DNA of 64,000 nt from Halopenitus malekzadehii (GTDB lineage Archaea > Halobacteriota > Halobacteria > Halobacteriales > Haloferacaceae): the NCBI RefSeq assembly GCF_900108505.1, contig NZ_FNWU01000003.1, positions 202,673-266,672 of the forward strand, read 5' to 3'. Under the pieces are notes generated by a model, which worked only from the letters and a program-made list of their open reading frames with translations, ran no database searches and was not told the origin of the DNA. Of the stretch, positions 29,576 to 39,569 are shown in pieces. The position numbers and the translations under genes were made by a program. The number at the start of each line of letters is the position of its first letter. Within the stretch, counting starts at the first letter, position 1.

Positions 29576-30465
29576 GCTATCGGGCAGTCGCGCGCAAGGA
29601 CTTCCAGGACGCGGTCCGGTCCCGCTGGATATGGGTGCTGTCGGCGCTGTTCATCGTGGCCTTCGCCGGTCCGGCCCTGCTGCGGTTCACGCTGGGGATC
29701 GGGCTCGGCGACACCAACGAGGCGACCGGGATCACGGTGTTGTTCATCCAGATTATGAAGGAGGGAACCGCGATACTCGTGCCGATCATCGCGATCGTGG
29801 TCGGGTACGCGTCGATCACGCGGGAACGGGAAAGCGGGACGTTGAAGCTCCTGCTGTCGCTTCCCCACTCCCGTGGCGACGTCGTCCTCGGAAAGGTACT
29901 CGGTCGCTCCGCCGTCGTCGCGTTGCCGATCGCGATCGGATTCCTCGTCGCCGGGCTCGTGTTGATCCCGGCCGCCAGCTTGGAGGCCGTGAGCCGATTC
30001 GTCGCGTTCGCGCTGTTGACGGTCGTGCTCGGGGTCGTCTTCGTCGGGCTGGCCGTCGGGATCTCGGCGGCCTCCGAAACCGACCGACAGGCGATGGTCG
30101 GGTCGGTCGGCCTGTTCCTGCTCACCAGCCTCTTTTGGGGGACTGCGTCGAGCCGGATCGCCTCAGCGCTCAACGAGTACGCCGGCGTGAGTGTCCAACA
30201 GCAGTACCTCGTCGAGCTCGGGCTCAAGGTCGTCAACCCGGTTGCGGCGTACAAAACGCTAATCGACTCTCTCTATATGACCCAATTCGATGCACGTGTC
30301 GGGTTGTTCCAGTTTTTCTTGATCCCGAATCAAGATGCCATCGCGGCGCTCGGCAACGAGCTGCCGGTCGTCTTCACCGATCCGGTGATCGCCGCGCTGC
30401 TCGTGCTGTGGTTCGTCGTGCCGGTGTACGTCGGGATGACGGTCTTCGAGCGCGTCGATCTCTAG
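29572..30465 (+). CDS. ABC-2 type exporter, permease subunit
   Basis: This is a 297-residue membrane protein with six predicted spans. The N-terminal amphipathic stretch A-R-K-D-F-Q-D-A-V-R-S-R-W-I-W is characteristic of ABC-2 permeases. The loop Y-A-S-I-T-R-E-R-E-S-G-T-L-K-L-L-L-S is the family hallmark that contacts the ATPase. It is translationally coupled to the ATPase gene. A short AT-rich patch near 30250-30320 encodes an extracellular loop and is not a separate element. Confidence 0.92.
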   Translation: MSYRAVARKDFQDAVRSRWIWVLSALFIVAFAGPALLRFTLGIGLGDTNEATGITVLFIQIMKEGTAILVPIIAIVVGYASITRERESGTLKLLLSLPHSRGDVVLGKVLGRSAVVALPIAIGFLVAGLVLIPAASLEAVSRFVAFALLTVVLGVVFVGLAVGISAASETDRQAMVGSVGLFLLTSLFWGTASSRIASALNEYAGVSVQQQYLVELGLKVVNPVAAYKTLIDSLYMTQFDARVGLFQFFLIPNQDAIAALGNELPVVFTDPVIAALLVLWFVVPVYVGMTVFERVDL

Positions 30466-30538
30466 CTGGACCGGTCTTCCGGATCGGCCCTCCGAACGAT
30501 CACTCGGATCGGTTCTGACACCGCGTTTCCGGGCCGTC

Positions 30539-30591
30539 GACGTCGATCGAACCGGCAACCGATCGACCGGGTGACGTCGATCGAACCGGCA
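30539..30591. repeat. 19-bp direct repeat with 34-bp period
   Basis: GACGTCGATCGAACCGGCA occurs at 30539-30557 and 30573-30591, between the ABC permease stop and the next gene. The second copy ends about 37 nt before the GTG start. It could be a simple duplication or a pair of binding sites. Confidence 0.85.
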
Positions 30592-30628
30592 CGAAAGCCC
30601 TATTTCGGCCGGGAACAATCACTCGACA

Positions 30629-31231
30629 GTGCCGACGTTCCGTTACCCGTGTCCCGGCTGTCGCACCACGAACAGCCTCCACGAGGTCGACTGCGAGTTC
30701 GAGGGTGTCGACTGGCCGCGGATCGAGCGGGCCTACACCGATCTGTTGGCGGTGCTCACCCGGGAGCCGGACGGGATCGCGGAATCCGAGCTGCGGGCCG
30801 CGATCCCCGACGACTGGTCCGGCCTCCACGCGGCCGCGCTCGGGTTGTTGGAGCGTGAACAGCGTGTGGTCCGCGATGGAGGCGATGACGGACCCCTCCG
30901 GCTGTTGACCGCCGCGGAGTTCAAAGAGCGCGTCTCCGAGCCGACGCGGGAGCCGATGCGGACGATCTACGAACGCGGGTCGGTGCCGGGGTGTCACGAC
31001 AACGCGGTCTTCGCGATGATCGCGTGGTACGAGATGGTCGGCCTCTCCTGGAGCGAGACGAAAGAACACGTGATCGACTGGCTGGAGACCTCCGGCGCGT
31101 GGGATCGGGGCGGCTTCGAGGAGTCGTCGCCGACGGAGCTCGTCGAGAGCAAGCGTCACGTCTACGACGCCGGGTACGGCTGGAAGGAGAAGGCGCAGGC
31201 CGCAAAACGCGTGATCGAACGGCACGGATGA
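30629..31231 (+). CDS. conserved haloarchaeal protein with N-terminal zinc-ribbon pair
   Basis: This 200-residue soluble protein starts with GTG. Residues 8-11 are C-P-G-C, followed by another Cys at about residue 22, and a C-H-D-N motif lies near residue 122. The region 30-85 looks like a winged helix (D-L-L-A-V-L-T, E-S-E-L-R-A-A-I-P-D-D-W). The C-terminal part is helical (W-S-E-T-K-E-H-V-I-D-W-L). No function is recognised. The GTG is taken as start because the N-terminal F-R-Y-P-C-P-G-C follows directly and no ATG precedes it. Confidence 0.7.
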   Translation: MPTFRYPCPGCRTTNSLHEVDCEFEGVDWPRIERAYTDLLAVLTREPDGIAESELRAAIPDDWSGLHAAALGLLEREQRVVRDGGDDGPLRLLTAAEFKERVSEPTREPMRTIYERGSVPGCHDNAVFAMIAWYEMVGLSWSETKEHVIDWLETSGAWDRGGFEESSPTELVESKRHVYDAGYGWKEKAQAAKRVIERHG

Positions 31232-31311
31232 AGCGCGAGGGGTCAACAGCGTGGACCGGGAAGGGACCACGACCGCGACACCTTTAGCACGCCGCCGTTC
31301 CTCGCCAGGGT

Positions 31312-33117
31312 ATGGTCGGGATCACGACGCTCCCGTGGCCGGCGATCGGGTCGCTGGCCGCCGGAGTCGGCAGCCTCGCGCTGATCCGATACGTGCTCGA
31401 CCACCGCGGAACGCCCGGGGCGAATTGGTTCATCGCGGTGTTGATCGCCCAGGCCGTCTGGTGTCTCGGCTACGGAGTCGGTCTGCTGGTCGCCGCACCG
31501 CGGGCACGGCTGGCCTTCGAGATGGCCGTCTGGATCGGAATCGTCTGGACCGGCCTTACCTTTCTGGCCTTCGCGCTCGAGTACACCGGTCGCGGGAACG
31601 TCGTTCACGGACCGGGCTACGGCGCGTTCGCCGTCTTCGGGATCGTGACCACGGCGGTGACCGTGACGAACCCGCTTCACGGCGCGATGTGGTCCGGCTT
31701 CGATCTCGATCCGGTCCTGGGTGTCGCGACGGTCTCGTACACGATCGGCGCGTGGGGGTATCTGACGCTGGGCGTTGCGACGCTGTCGGTCGTCGTGGCC
31801 GTGGTCCTGCTCGTGGACACGCTGTTGAGCTACGGACCGCTGTATCGGCGGGAGGCGGCCGCCGTCGCGTTGAGTTCGATCCCGCCGGGATTCGCCCTGC
31901 TGGCGTGGGCGTTCGAGGTCGGCCCGGTTCCACAGTTCAATCCGGCGCCGGTGATGTTTCTTCCGCACGTCGCGCTCGACGCGTACGCGTTCGGCCGGGC
32001 CGACCTCTTCGAGCGGAACCCGACGACGATCCGGGCGGCCGATCGGACCGCGATCGACGACCTGTCCGACCCGATCGTCATCCTCGATCTCGACGATCGG
32101 ATCGTCCGGCTGAACGAGGCCGCAACGGCGGTCTTCGGCGAGGACGGAGCGTCACCGGTGGATGCGGGATTCTCCGCCGTCGTTGGAGTCGGTGCGGATC
32201 TCGACGCCGCGGCGGCGGACGACGGGACGCCGATCGATCCGATCGAACGCCGCGTCGACGGCCGGGATCGGACGTTCGCGGTGTCGGTCTCGCAGCTCCG
32301 TGATCCCGCTGCGACACACGTCGGATACACGGTGGTGTTCACGGACATCACGGAGCAGGAGCGGCGCCGGCAGCAGCTGGAGGTACTCAACCGGATCCTG
32401 CGACACAACATCCGGAACGACGCCGGAGTGGTTCACGGCTACGCGGAGTTGCTCGTCGAACGAGTCGACGCGGAGGACCGTCGGATGGCCGACGCGATCG
32501 AGAGACGCGCCGGCGCCCTGGCGGCGCTCGGCGAGAAGGCCCGCACCGTCGAGACGCTGATCGACGGTGAGCCGTCGCGACGGCTCTCGGTGGCTGCCCT
32601 CGTTCGATCGGTCGTCGCGGACGTCCGGGATCACGATCGACTCGACGCGTCGACCGCGGCGATCACCGTGGTCGTCCGGAGTGGTGAACTCGGCGACCCC
32701 GGCGACGGCGCCGAGGACGACGGGATCGACGGGGAGTTCCGGGAGGCAACCCTGACTGCGGCGGTGCGAAACCTCCTGGAGAACGCGATCCGCCATCACG
32801 ACGGGGGCGGGAGCGAGCGACCGGACGGAAGCCCGTGGATCCAGGTCACCGTCGAACGCGACGGCGACGACGTCGTGATAACGGTCGTGGACGACGGACC
32901 GGGCATTCCCGATCACGAGCTCGAGGCGATCGCCGCCGGACGGGAGACGGCGCTCGAACACGGGTCCGGACTCGGGCTGTGGATCGTCCACTGGGCAACC
33001 GACGCGCTCGGGGGCACGGTCACCTACACGGACCGATCGCCGCGCGGGACGCGCGCGGAGCTTCGGCTACCGAACGGGGAGCGGCAGGGTGAGACGAAGG
33101 AGAAAACGGGGAGCTGA
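31312..33117 (+). CDS. sensor histidine kinase with 7TM sensor and PAS domain
   Basis: The 601-residue protein has about seven membrane segments in residues 1-225 (the histidine-kinase N-terminal 7TM type). A PAS-like domain follows (about 240-350, beginning D-P-I-V-I-L-D-L-D-D and ending V-V-F-T-D-I-T-E-Q). The haloarchaeal phosphoacceptor motif is L-R-H-N-I-R-N-D with His365. The ATPase module has N-L-L-E-N-A-I-R-H-H (N box), V-V-D-D-G-P-G-I-P (G1) and H-G-S-G-L-G-L-W-I-V (G2). No response regulator is adjacent, so the partner is elsewhere. The signal is unknown. Confidence 0.92.
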   Translation: MVGITTLPWPAIGSLAAGVGSLALIRYVLDHRGTPGANWFIAVLIAQAVWCLGYGVGLLVAAPRARLAFEMAVWIGIVWTGLTFLAFALEYTGRGNVVHGPGYGAFAVFGIVTTAVTVTNPLHGAMWSGFDLDPVLGVATVSYTIGAWGYLTLGVATLSVVVAVVLLVDTLLSYGPLYRREAAAVALSSIPPGFALLAWAFEVGPVPQFNPAPVMFLPHVALDAYAFGRADLFERNPTTIRAADRTAIDDLSDPIVILDLDDRIVRLNEAATAVFGEDGASPVDAGFSAVVGVGADLDAAAADDGTPIDPIERRVDGRDRTFAVSVSQLRDPAATHVGYTVVFTDITEQERRRQQLEVLNRILRHNIRNDAGVVHGYAELLVERVDAEDRRMADAIERRAGALAALGEKARTVETLIDGEPSRRLSVAALVRSVVADVRDHDRLDASTAAITVVVRSGELGDPGDGAEDDGIDGEFREATLTAAVRNLLENAIRHHDGGGSERPDGSPWIQVTVERDGDDVVITVVDDGPGIPDHELEAIAAGRETALEHGSGLGLWIVHWATDALGGTVTYTDRSPRGTRAELRLPNGERQGETKEKTGS

Positions 33118-33179
33118 ACCGGATGCCGGCGTCCGGAGACGGCCCGGATTGAGGCGATCGAGGAGGGCCCCGAACCGCG

Positions 33180-33923
33180 CTACTCGCTCTGGATCCGCGG
33201 AGCGAGCATGAACGTCACGTTGCCCATTCCTTCGGCGAAGGAGTAGTGGAGCTTGACCGGGAACTCCTCGCCGAGTTCGACGATCACCTCGGCGTCCTTG
33301 GGGATGGCCTTGTTCATGTCCTTCAGGTAGTCGAGCGAGAACAGCGAGTCGGCGGGGCCAGCCGTGAGATCGATGAGGTCGTCGCGCTCCAGGTTCAGGT
33401 CGACGTCGTCGGTGTCGCCCTCGGCCTCGATCGAGAAGGCCTCGGCGGCCTCGTCGATGCGGAGCCGAATGTGGTCCGAAACCATATCCGCGGCGGTGAT
33501 GCCCCGGTCGATCTGGGCGCCCTCCAGAACGATCTCCGCGGGGAGATCGAGCTCGGGGATGTCGGGTTCCTGGCGGATGGAGTCCGGATCGATGAGCGCG
33601 AGGGTGTAGGAGAGCCCGTCGATCTCGATGTGGAGCTTGCGCGTCTCCTCGTCGAGTTCGAGGTGGATGAGATCGCCCGAGTTGGCCATTCCGGCGATGT
33701 CCTGCAAGCGTGCGAGATTGACGCCGATGACGCCGCCGTCGGCCTCGTAGGACTCGAAGGCGGCGGCTTCAAGCGAGAGGTCGACCATACCGACGTTCGC
33801 GGGATCGACGGCGCGAATGGCGAGTTCCTCCTCGTTCAGATGGATCTTGCACTCGTCGACCAACACGCTCACCGAATCGAGCGCGTCCTGGAGCGTCGAC
33901 GCACTCACGATGGCCTTGAACAT
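33180..33923 (-). CDS. pcn: DNA polymerase sliding clamp (PCNA)
   Basis: PCNA encircles DNA as a trimer and tethers polymerase, ligase, FEN1 and other partners. The start at 33923 gives 247 residues, the standard haloarchaeal size, beginning [11 protein letters not shown]. The two-domain clamp pattern is visible, with the inter-domain region near [11 protein letters not shown] and the C-terminal F-M-L-A-P-R-I. A longer in-frame extension to 34211 is basic and Pro-rich and was rejected. Confidence 0.97.
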   Translation of the reverse strand: MFKAIVSASTLQDALDSVSVLVDECKIHLNEEELAIRAVDPANVGMVDLSLEAAAFESYEADGGVIGVNLARLQDIAGMANSGDLIHLELDEETRKLHIEIDGLSYTLALIDPDSIRQEPDIPELDLPAEIVLEGAQIDRGITAADMVSDHIRLRIDEAAEAFSIEAEGDTDDVDLNLERDDLIDLTAGPADSLFSLDYLKDMNKAIPKDAEVIVELGEEFPVKLHYSFAEGMGNVTFMLAPRIQSE

Positions 33924-33947
33924 ATACGAACCGATACGGCGCAATCC

Positions 33948-33956
33948 CCTAAAAAG
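33948..33956 (-). promoter_or_regulatory. TATA box of the PCNA gene
   Basis: On the coding strand CTTTTTAGG lies 25-33 nt before the ATG at 33923, the spacing of a leaderless haloarchaeal transcript. It fixes the start. Confidence 0.75.
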
Positions 33957-34098
33957 ACCCGCGATCCGGTAGAGCGTCTTTTCGCACGCGACGCGTGCGC
34001 CCGCTGTGAAGGCTCGAATCCGGACGAACCATCGAACGAATTCGCACGAACCGCCGACGGCGATCGTCGCAATGGATCGTGATGATTGATCGGCACCC

Positions 34099-35589
34099 TC
34101 AATCGTCGCCGGAAACCGGCGTCGACGTCGCGGTCCCGTCGGAGTCGGCGGTACCGGCCGGGTCGGCGGGGCCGGAAGCCCGCGTGGTCCGCGGGACGTC
34201 GATCCCGCCAAGCACCATCGCGAACAGCACGAGCGGCGAGAGGAACCCGAACAGGTAGAAGGGCGCGTACTCGAGGGTCGGGACGTCGGTCACGGTGGCC
34301 ATGTACACGCCGCCGGCGTGCCACGGCAACAGCGCGCCGGTCGGCGTCCCCGCCGCCTCGAGGGCTCGCGAGAGCTGGTCGCTGTCGAGGTCGAACTCGG
34401 CGTAGAGGTTTCGTAGCGTGACGCCGGGAAGGACGATGCTCATGTACTGCTGTGCGGTGAGGGCGTTGATGGCGATCGCCGAGAGCCCGGTGCCGGCGAC
34501 CAGACTGCCGGAGCTCCGGACGGCGCCCGTGAGCCCGTGTGCGAGGACGGCGAGGATCCCCGTCCGCTCGAGGACGCCGCCCAGCGACAGCGCCGCGACG
34601 ACCACGCTGATCGTCCACGCGGATCCGGTGATCCCGCCCGCGGCGAGGAGGTCGTTCACCAGGGTGCTGCCCGTCTCCGGGGCCGTCCCGTACAGGAAGA
34701 CGTCCCAGGCGGCCACGAAGCCGGTTCCCTGCACCGCGATCGTGGTCGCCACGCCGGCGAAGACGCCCGCAACGAGCGACGGCAGGGCCGGGTAGCCGCG
34801 CAGTGCGAGCCCGAAGGTGACCGCAAGCGGGAGGAAAACGAGCGGCGAGAGGTCGTAGGTGCCCGTCAGCGCCTCCAGGATCTCGGCGAGCCGGTCGGCG
34901 GGGATCGTCCCCGCGGCCTGGAGCCCGAGGATGCCGAACGCGACGATCGCGATCCCGAAGGCGACGAGCGTCCCGAACCGCATCCGGCGAATGTGGGTGT
35001 AGAGGTCGGTGTTCGTCACGCCGGCGGCGAGATTGGTGGTGTCCGACAGCGGCGACTGCTTGTCGCCGGCGTACGCGCCGGACAGCACCGCGCCGACCGT
35101 CATCGGGGCTGGCACGCCGAGACCGGCGCCGATCCCGACGAAGGCGACGCCGAGGGTTCCGACCGTGGTCCAGGAGGATCCGATCGAGAAGGCGACGACC
35201 GCCGCGAGCAGGGCGGCGACCGGCAGGAAGACCGTCGGCGTGAGAACCGACAGCCCGTAGTACATCAGTCCGGGGATCGTTCCGGACGCGACCCAGGTCG
35301 CGATGAGCGCGTAGATCGTGAAGAGGATCAAAAGCGCCTGAATACCCATCAACAGGCCGTTCGAGACGCCCTCGAAGAGGTCCTCCCACTCGTAGCCGAG
35401 CCACCGGCCGAGGGCGGCGACGAAGACGATGCTCCACAGCAGGGGTGCGTGGGGATCGAGGCCGAGGACGGCCGATCCAACCCCGAGGAACGCGACGACC
35501 GCGAGGACCGGGACGAGCGCGATCCGGAAGGACGGCCGCCTGTCCGTCGGGAGGTCCTCGTAGGTCGTCGGGGTGAACGATGATGCCAT
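34099..35589 (-). CDS. nhaC: NhaC-family sodium/proton antiporter
   Basis: The product has 496 residues with about 11-12 hydrophobic segments and the family pattern of internally related halves ([13 protein letters not shown] and G-S-A-W-T-I-S). Other NhaC-like segments are [15 protein letters not shown] and [10 protein letters not shown]. Such proteins exchange Na+ for protons, and some relatives are malate/lactate antiporters. The C-terminal tail of about 30 residues is Asp/Thr/Pro-rich. The upstream AT-rich stretch 35596-35645 contains a TTTTAAT TATA-like element about 27-33 nt before the ATG. Confidence 0.92.
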   Translation of the reverse strand: MASSFTPTTYEDLPTDRRPSFRIALVPVLAVVAFLGVGSAVLGLDPHAPLLWSIVFVAALGRWLGYEWEDLFEGVSNGLLMGIQALLILFTIYALIATWVASGTIPGLMYYGLSVLTPTVFLPVAALLAAVVAFSIGSSWTTVGTLGVAFVGIGAGLGVPAPMTVGAVLSGAYAGDKQSPLSDTTNLAAGVTNTDLYTHIRRMRFGTLVAFGIAIVAFGILGLQAAGTIPADRLAEILEALTGTYDLSPLVFLPLAVTFGLALRGYPALPSLVAGVFAGVATTIAVQGTGFVAAWDVFLYGTAPETGSTLVNDLLAAGGITGSAWTISVVVAALSLGGVLERTGILAVLAHGLTGAVRSSGSLVAGTGLSAIAINALTAQQYMSIVLPGVTLRNLYAEFDLDSDQLSRALEAAGTPTGALLPWHAGGVYMATVTDVPTLEYAPFYLFGFLSPLVLFAMVLGGIDVPRTTRASGPADPAGTADSDGTATSTPVSGDD

Positions 35590-35737
35590 CTACGCCGATA
35601 TATACACTCTGTGCATTAAAACTGATTGTATTATTCATATAGAACATACACAGTGGTAGCATCCACCACGAACCCGGCGACGTCGTTCGGGGAGCCAGAA
35701 CCGTTTTCCGTCCGTATCGCGACCGGTGCTCACGACG

Positions 35738-38110
35738 ATGACCGGAGATCGATCGGGGGGACGATCCGGAAACGGGGATCGGGGCAGCGATCGGAACGAC
35801 CCGTCCGAGATCGAAACCGGCACACGTGGGACCCGCGACCGGCGAGCGACGGCCGTCGATCGACGAACGATGACCGTCGGCCGGCGAACGATGCTTGCCG
35901 CGATCGCCGGCGCGGGAGCGGCCGGGCTCGCCGGCTGTAGCGCGCTCGAACGCGGTGAGGACGCCACGACGACGCCGATCCCGGCTGGCGAGGACCGCGC
36001 CAGCGAACTCGCCGAACGGTTCGCGCCGCAGTTATACTTCGACACCTTCGAACGCTGGTTCCCGACCGATCCGCGACCGTATGCGAGCGAGGAAGACGGA
36101 ACCACGGTCGTCGACGGGTTCGACGCCCTCGAGGGGTATCACGGGCAATACGACGACTCGGGCGAGCCGCCGAATCCCACGGTGTTCTACACCGTCCGGG
36201 AATACGACGGCTCACCGCTCGCGGTCGTTCAGTTCTGGTACTACGCCGCCTTCGACCAGTTTACGACGAACTTTCACTGGCACGACTGGGAGGTCCTCCA
36301 GGTCTTCGTCGACACGGAGACCGGGGAGCCGCAACTACACGTCGCAAGCTCCCATTCACGGGCCGTTCCGAACAACGAGTTTCTCGATCCGGATCCCGAC
36401 CGGACCCCGCGGATCCTCTCCGAACTCGGGTCACACTCGAGCGCCCTCTCGGTCAACGACGTGCCGGATCGGTTCCAGCGCGTCGCCGCCGACGGGCTGT
36501 TGGCCGACATCACGAACACGGCGATCGAGGGGATCGAGGACCTCGCTGAGATCCCGCTGGCGTACGGCCTCCCCCGGGACGAGGGGTCACGGCTCCCGTA
36601 CGTGGTGCCCGAGATCGACGGCAGTCCGGTGTATGATCACGAGGACCTGCCGTCGGTCACTCGGGAGTCGCTGATCGACGATGCCCTCACGATCCGGTCG
36701 TTCGAGGCCATCGAGGAGCCGCCGACCGATCTTCCGGTGCGTGAAACCGGGCTCGTCTTCGGGTACGCCGGGCGGACGGGTGGATCGGTTGAGGCGGCCG
36801 AATCGGACGGGATGGAGGTATCGGACGGGACCGATGAACCGGACGAAACGACTGACTCAACCGGGGGCGGTGACGATGCGGCGGCGATCGACGTGGCGTA
36901 CGATCTCGTCCCGATCGCCGAGATCGAACACATCGACGACTTCGTCGGCCCGCAGTTGAGCTTCGAGTTCGCCGTTCCGGTGGCGATCGAGGACGCGATC
37001 GCGGGACACATCTCGACGACCGGAACCCCCTGGAGCCAGCCGCGGTACGAGAACCCCGCGGCGGACATCACGGTTCCGTTCCATCGACAGGCGTTGGCCG
37101 ACCGATACGACGCGATCGGCGATGCGGCGCCGATCAACACCGTGTTGACGCGCGTGACGAGCGCGGTCACCGACGATGACGCACCCGAAGACGAGGGCGT
37201 CACGACCACCGAGTCGGGGGTCGAATCGGTCGCGCTGCTCGAGAGCGATCCCGTGGCCGTCCCGACGTTCGCCGGCGTCGCGGCGGTCCAGGACGTCCCG
37301 GAGGGGGACCACCAGTTGACCGTCAACGGAGCGGGGACGGCACCCCACAGCGAACGGGTGACCGTCGAGGGCAGCGGGGCGACGGTGACCGCGGGTGCCG
37401 AGGGCGAGGTGCCGCTCGTCGCCCGTGACCGAGCGAAACGGGTTTCGATCACCGACGAGGCCGCCGACGTGGACCTGTCGGGAGTCGCGATCGAGGACGA
37501 TTTCGGCGGACGCCTGTACGACACCGCCGTCGATGGGTCCGACGCGGTCTACGTTCACGACGGCGGCGCGTACACGATCGAGTTCCGCGACGCGGACGAC
37601 GCCGTGGGTGCCGACCGGGTCAACCCGGATCCGGCCGTTTCCGCCGAGATCCGGATCGATCGTCCCGAGACGGGAACCGCGTCACTCGCGTCCTTCGTGG
37701 GCGACATCGCCGCGGAAACCCACTCGGAGATCGCCGCGATCGAGAGCGGTTCGGGGACCACGGACGGGAACGACGGCGCCGATCGTGATGGCGACATCGG
37801 TGATGATGGCGACACTGACGATGACGACGATGACGCCCCGGAGGGGAGCGAGAACGCCGTCGTCGGGCTGTCCCGTGCGCTTGCGGCGATCGCGGAGAAC
37901 GCGCGGGCGGCAGCCGAAGAGTCACGAGGCGGGAACCGGACCGCCGCAAACCGGCGGCTCGAGGCGGCTGCCGACCGCCTTCAGCGCGCACGCGACCGGC
38001 TCGAGGCGGCCGGCGGAAGCGTCCCTGCCCCGCTTTCGCGCGCAACGAGCCGGCGACTCGATCAGGCGTCACGCCGGGTCGAACAGGCCACGAACTCGGA
38101 GAAGCCGTGA
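35738..38110 (+). CDS. large Tat lipoprotein with Vps62/NPP1-like N-terminal motif
   Basis: The ATG at 35738 gives 790 residues. A twin-arginine signal (V-G-R-R-T-M-L) and lipobox L-A-G-C (Cys67) follow an N-terminal tail of about 45 residues; the alternative ATG at 35870 would remove that tail. The start of the mature part (F-A-P-Q-L-Y-F-D-T-F-E-R-W-F-P at 95-109, Q-F-W-Y-Y, and F-H-W-H-D-W-E at 179-185) resembles the pattern of Vps62-related and NPP1 proteins (HxxDWE). The C-terminal third has an Asp-run linker (residues about 690-715) and a helical domain. The linker and tail suggest a surface-displayed multi-domain protein. Function is unknown. Confidence 0.78.
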   Translation: MTGDRSGGRSGNGDRGSDRNDPSEIETGTRGTRDRRATAVDRRTMTVGRRTMLAAIAGAGAAGLAGCSALERGEDATTTPIPAGEDRASELAERFAPQLYFDTFERWFPTDPRPYASEEDGTTVVDGFDALEGYHGQYDDSGEPPNPTVFYTVREYDGSPLAVVQFWYYAAFDQFTTNFHWHDWEVLQVFVDTETGEPQLHVASSHSRAVPNNEFLDPDPDRTPRILSELGSHSSALSVNDVPDRFQRVAADGLLADITNTAIEGIEDLAEIPLAYGLPRDEGSRLPYVVPEIDGSPVYDHEDLPSVTRESLIDDALTIRSFEAIEEPPTDLPVRETGLVFGYAGRTGGSVEAAESDGMEVSDGTDEPDETTDSTGGGDDAAAIDVAYDLVPIAEIEHIDDFVGPQLSFEFAVPVAIEDAIAGHISTTGTPWSQPRYENPAADITVPFHRQALADRYDAIGDAAPINTVLTRVTSAVTDDDAPEDEGVTTTESGVESVALLESDPVAVPTFAGVAAVQDVPEGDHQLTVNGAGTAPHSERVTVEGSGATVTAGAEGEVPLVARDRAKRVSITDEAADVDLSGVAIEDDFGGRLYDTAVDGSDAVYVHDGGAYTIEFRDADDAVGADRVNPDPAVSAEIRIDRPETGTASLASFVGDIAAETHSEIAAIESGSGTTDGNDGADRDGDIGDDGDTDDDDDDAPEGSENAVVGLSRALAAIAENARAAAEESRGGNRTAANRRLEAAADRLQRARDRLEAAGGSVPAPLSRATSRRLDQASRRVEQATNSEKP

Positions 38111-38189
38111 CCCGCTCGAACGGGGGAACAGCTGAACCGCCGTCCGAGCTGTCCCATCCGAACAGGCCCGTCGGAGCTGGTCCGTCCGA

Positions 38190-38411
38190 TCAGGCTCGTT
38201 CGATCTCGACGTGCCACTCGTCGTCGGCGACGCGGGTGGTCTCATAGCGGAAGCCGCGACGCTCGAGCACGTCGTAGAGCGGTTCGGGCTCGAAGCCGTT
38301 CACGAGCGTCAGCCGGTCGTCCGGGCCGAGGTCGGTGAGAGCGTCGTTGATCCGTTCGAAGGGCGGGTCGTCCGACTCACGGACGTCGAGACGGGCCGTG
38401 GTCGCGCTCAT
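38190..38411 (-). CDS. DUF2249-type small protein
   Basis: This 73-residue alpha/beta protein has the pattern D-V-R-E-S-D-D-P-P-F-E-R-I-N-D-A, L-T-L-V-N-G-F-E-P-E-P-L-Y-D-V-L-E-R-R-G-F, ending W-H-V-E-I. DUF2249 domains are small SirA/TusA-like folds often linked to redox or denitrification genes, and their role is unsettled. It lies 4 nt downstream of a second, related gene, so the two form a tandem pair that probably arose by duplication. Confidence 0.82.
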   Translation of the reverse strand: MSATTARLDVRESDDPPFERINDALTDLGPDDRLTLVNGFEPEPLYDVLERRGFRYETTRVADDEWHVEIERA

Positions 38412-38415
38412 CGAC

Positions 38416-38646
38416 TCACTCCAGTTTGGGGAACTCCGCGCGATACTCGTCGGGCGCCGCCTCGGTGAGCTGATACCCCTCCTCGTCGAACGCCTCCACC
38501 TCGGCCGCCATCTCGTAGAACAGCGGCTTCGGCTCGTGGTCGTTGACGATCGTCAAAGTGTCGCCGGGATCCATCGCTTCGAACTCGTCGTGGATCGTCT
38601 CGTGGCGGTTGACCGGCGGGATGTCTCGAACATCGAGTGTTGGCAT
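38416..38646 (-). CDS. DUF2249-type small protein
   Basis: The start at 38646 (M-P-T-L-D-V-R-D-I-P-P) gives 76 residues and matches the usual DUF2249 beginning. The core has T-L-T-I-V-N-D-H-E-P-K-P-L-F-Y-E-M, clearly the same motif as in the neighbouring paralogue. A longer in-frame start at 38754 would add an unrelated N-terminus. The conserved His of this pair (N-D-H-E-P) is absent from the downstream copy (N-G-F-E-P), which hints at divergence of roles. Confidence 0.85.
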   Translation of the reverse strand: MPTLDVRDIPPVNRHETIHDEFEAMDPGDTLTIVNDHEPKPLFYEMAAEVEAFDEEGYQLTEAAPDEYRAEFPKLE

Positions 38647-38796
38647 ACGGTCGATGATCGGCGGTCCGCCGCCGTCCGTCTTCCGACGAACATATTCGAC
38701 CGGGGGATCGCCGAGCGGGAGGTCGCCGAACGGCGTCGACAGGAACGACGCCACGGAGTCGGCCGGACGGCGGACGAACGAATCGACCGTGGGATC

Positions 38797-39468
38797 CTAC
38801 GAAAGCTCGTCGGCCAGCTCGGCATAGGAATCGACGACGAGCCCGGGGTCGTGTCCGAGCCGGGTCGGCGGGACGTCGAACCGATTCACGAGGACCGTCT
38901 CCATGCCCGCCGCCGAGGCGCCGGCGACGTCGAAGGTGTGGGTCGCGACCATCGTACACTCCTCGAGCGGACGGTCGACGCGGCCCTCGATCGTCCGGTA
39001 GGCGTCGGGATGCGGCTTGTAGACGCCGACCTCGTCGACGCTCGCGATCCCGTCGATGTACTCGTCGAAGCCGGTGTTCCCGGCTAGCGTCCGGAGCATC
39101 TCGGGGGTGCCGTCAGAAAGGATGTAGAGGTCGTGGCCCGCCTCACGGAGACGCCCGAAATGGGACAGGTCCTCGTAGGGTTCGAGATGTTCGTAGGCGG
39201 CCAGCAACGTCTCGACGGTCTCATCGGTCGGGCCGACGCCGTAATACTCCAGCGCGTATCGCAGCGACCGAACGGTGAGCTCCCGCCAGTCCTCGTAGGC
39301 GTCCATCAGGGAGACCTCCATCGAGTACCCGATCTGGTGGTCGACCCACAGCCGCGAGAGGTCGGCGGCCAGGTCGGTCGGGAGTCCGGTGACCGCCGCG
39401 ATCTCGTCGACGATCGAGTGCTGGTTGTGGGTCGACCCGTACACGTCGAAACAGAGTACCTCGGACAT
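38797..39468 (-). CDS. HAD-superfamily hydrolase (haloacid dehalogenase type II-like)
   Basis: The product has 223 residues from the ATG at 39468. The nucleophile motif is C-F-D-V-Y-G-S (Asp7). Motif II is I-L-S-D-G-T-P-E, and the lysine motif is V-G-V-Y-K-P-H-P-D-A-Y. The cap domain is helical (residues 15-100). The layout is that of L-2-haloacid dehalogenases, but many haloarchaeal members may act on other substrates. A TATA-like GGATTTTTGG (coding strand, 39491-39500) lies about 23-32 nt upstream and supports this start over one nine codons earlier. Confidence 0.88.
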   Translation of the reverse strand: MSEVLCFDVYGSTHNQHSIVDEIAAVTGLPTDLAADLSRLWVDHQIGYSMEVSLMDAYEDWRELTVRSLRYALEYYGVGPTDETVETLLAAYEHLEPYEDLSHFGRLREAGHDLYILSDGTPEMLRTLAGNTGFDEYIDGIASVDEVGVYKPHPDAYRTIEGRVDRPLEECTMVATHTFDVAGASAAGMETVLVNRFDVPPTRLGHDPGLVVDSYAELADELS

Positions 39469-39569
39469 CGCCGGGTGAACGGACGGAGGTGCCAAAAATC
39501 CGAGGGTGGCCGAGGCGATACCGCCGTCGCTGAACCATCCGATTCGATCCGCACTCGACGAGTCATCCG

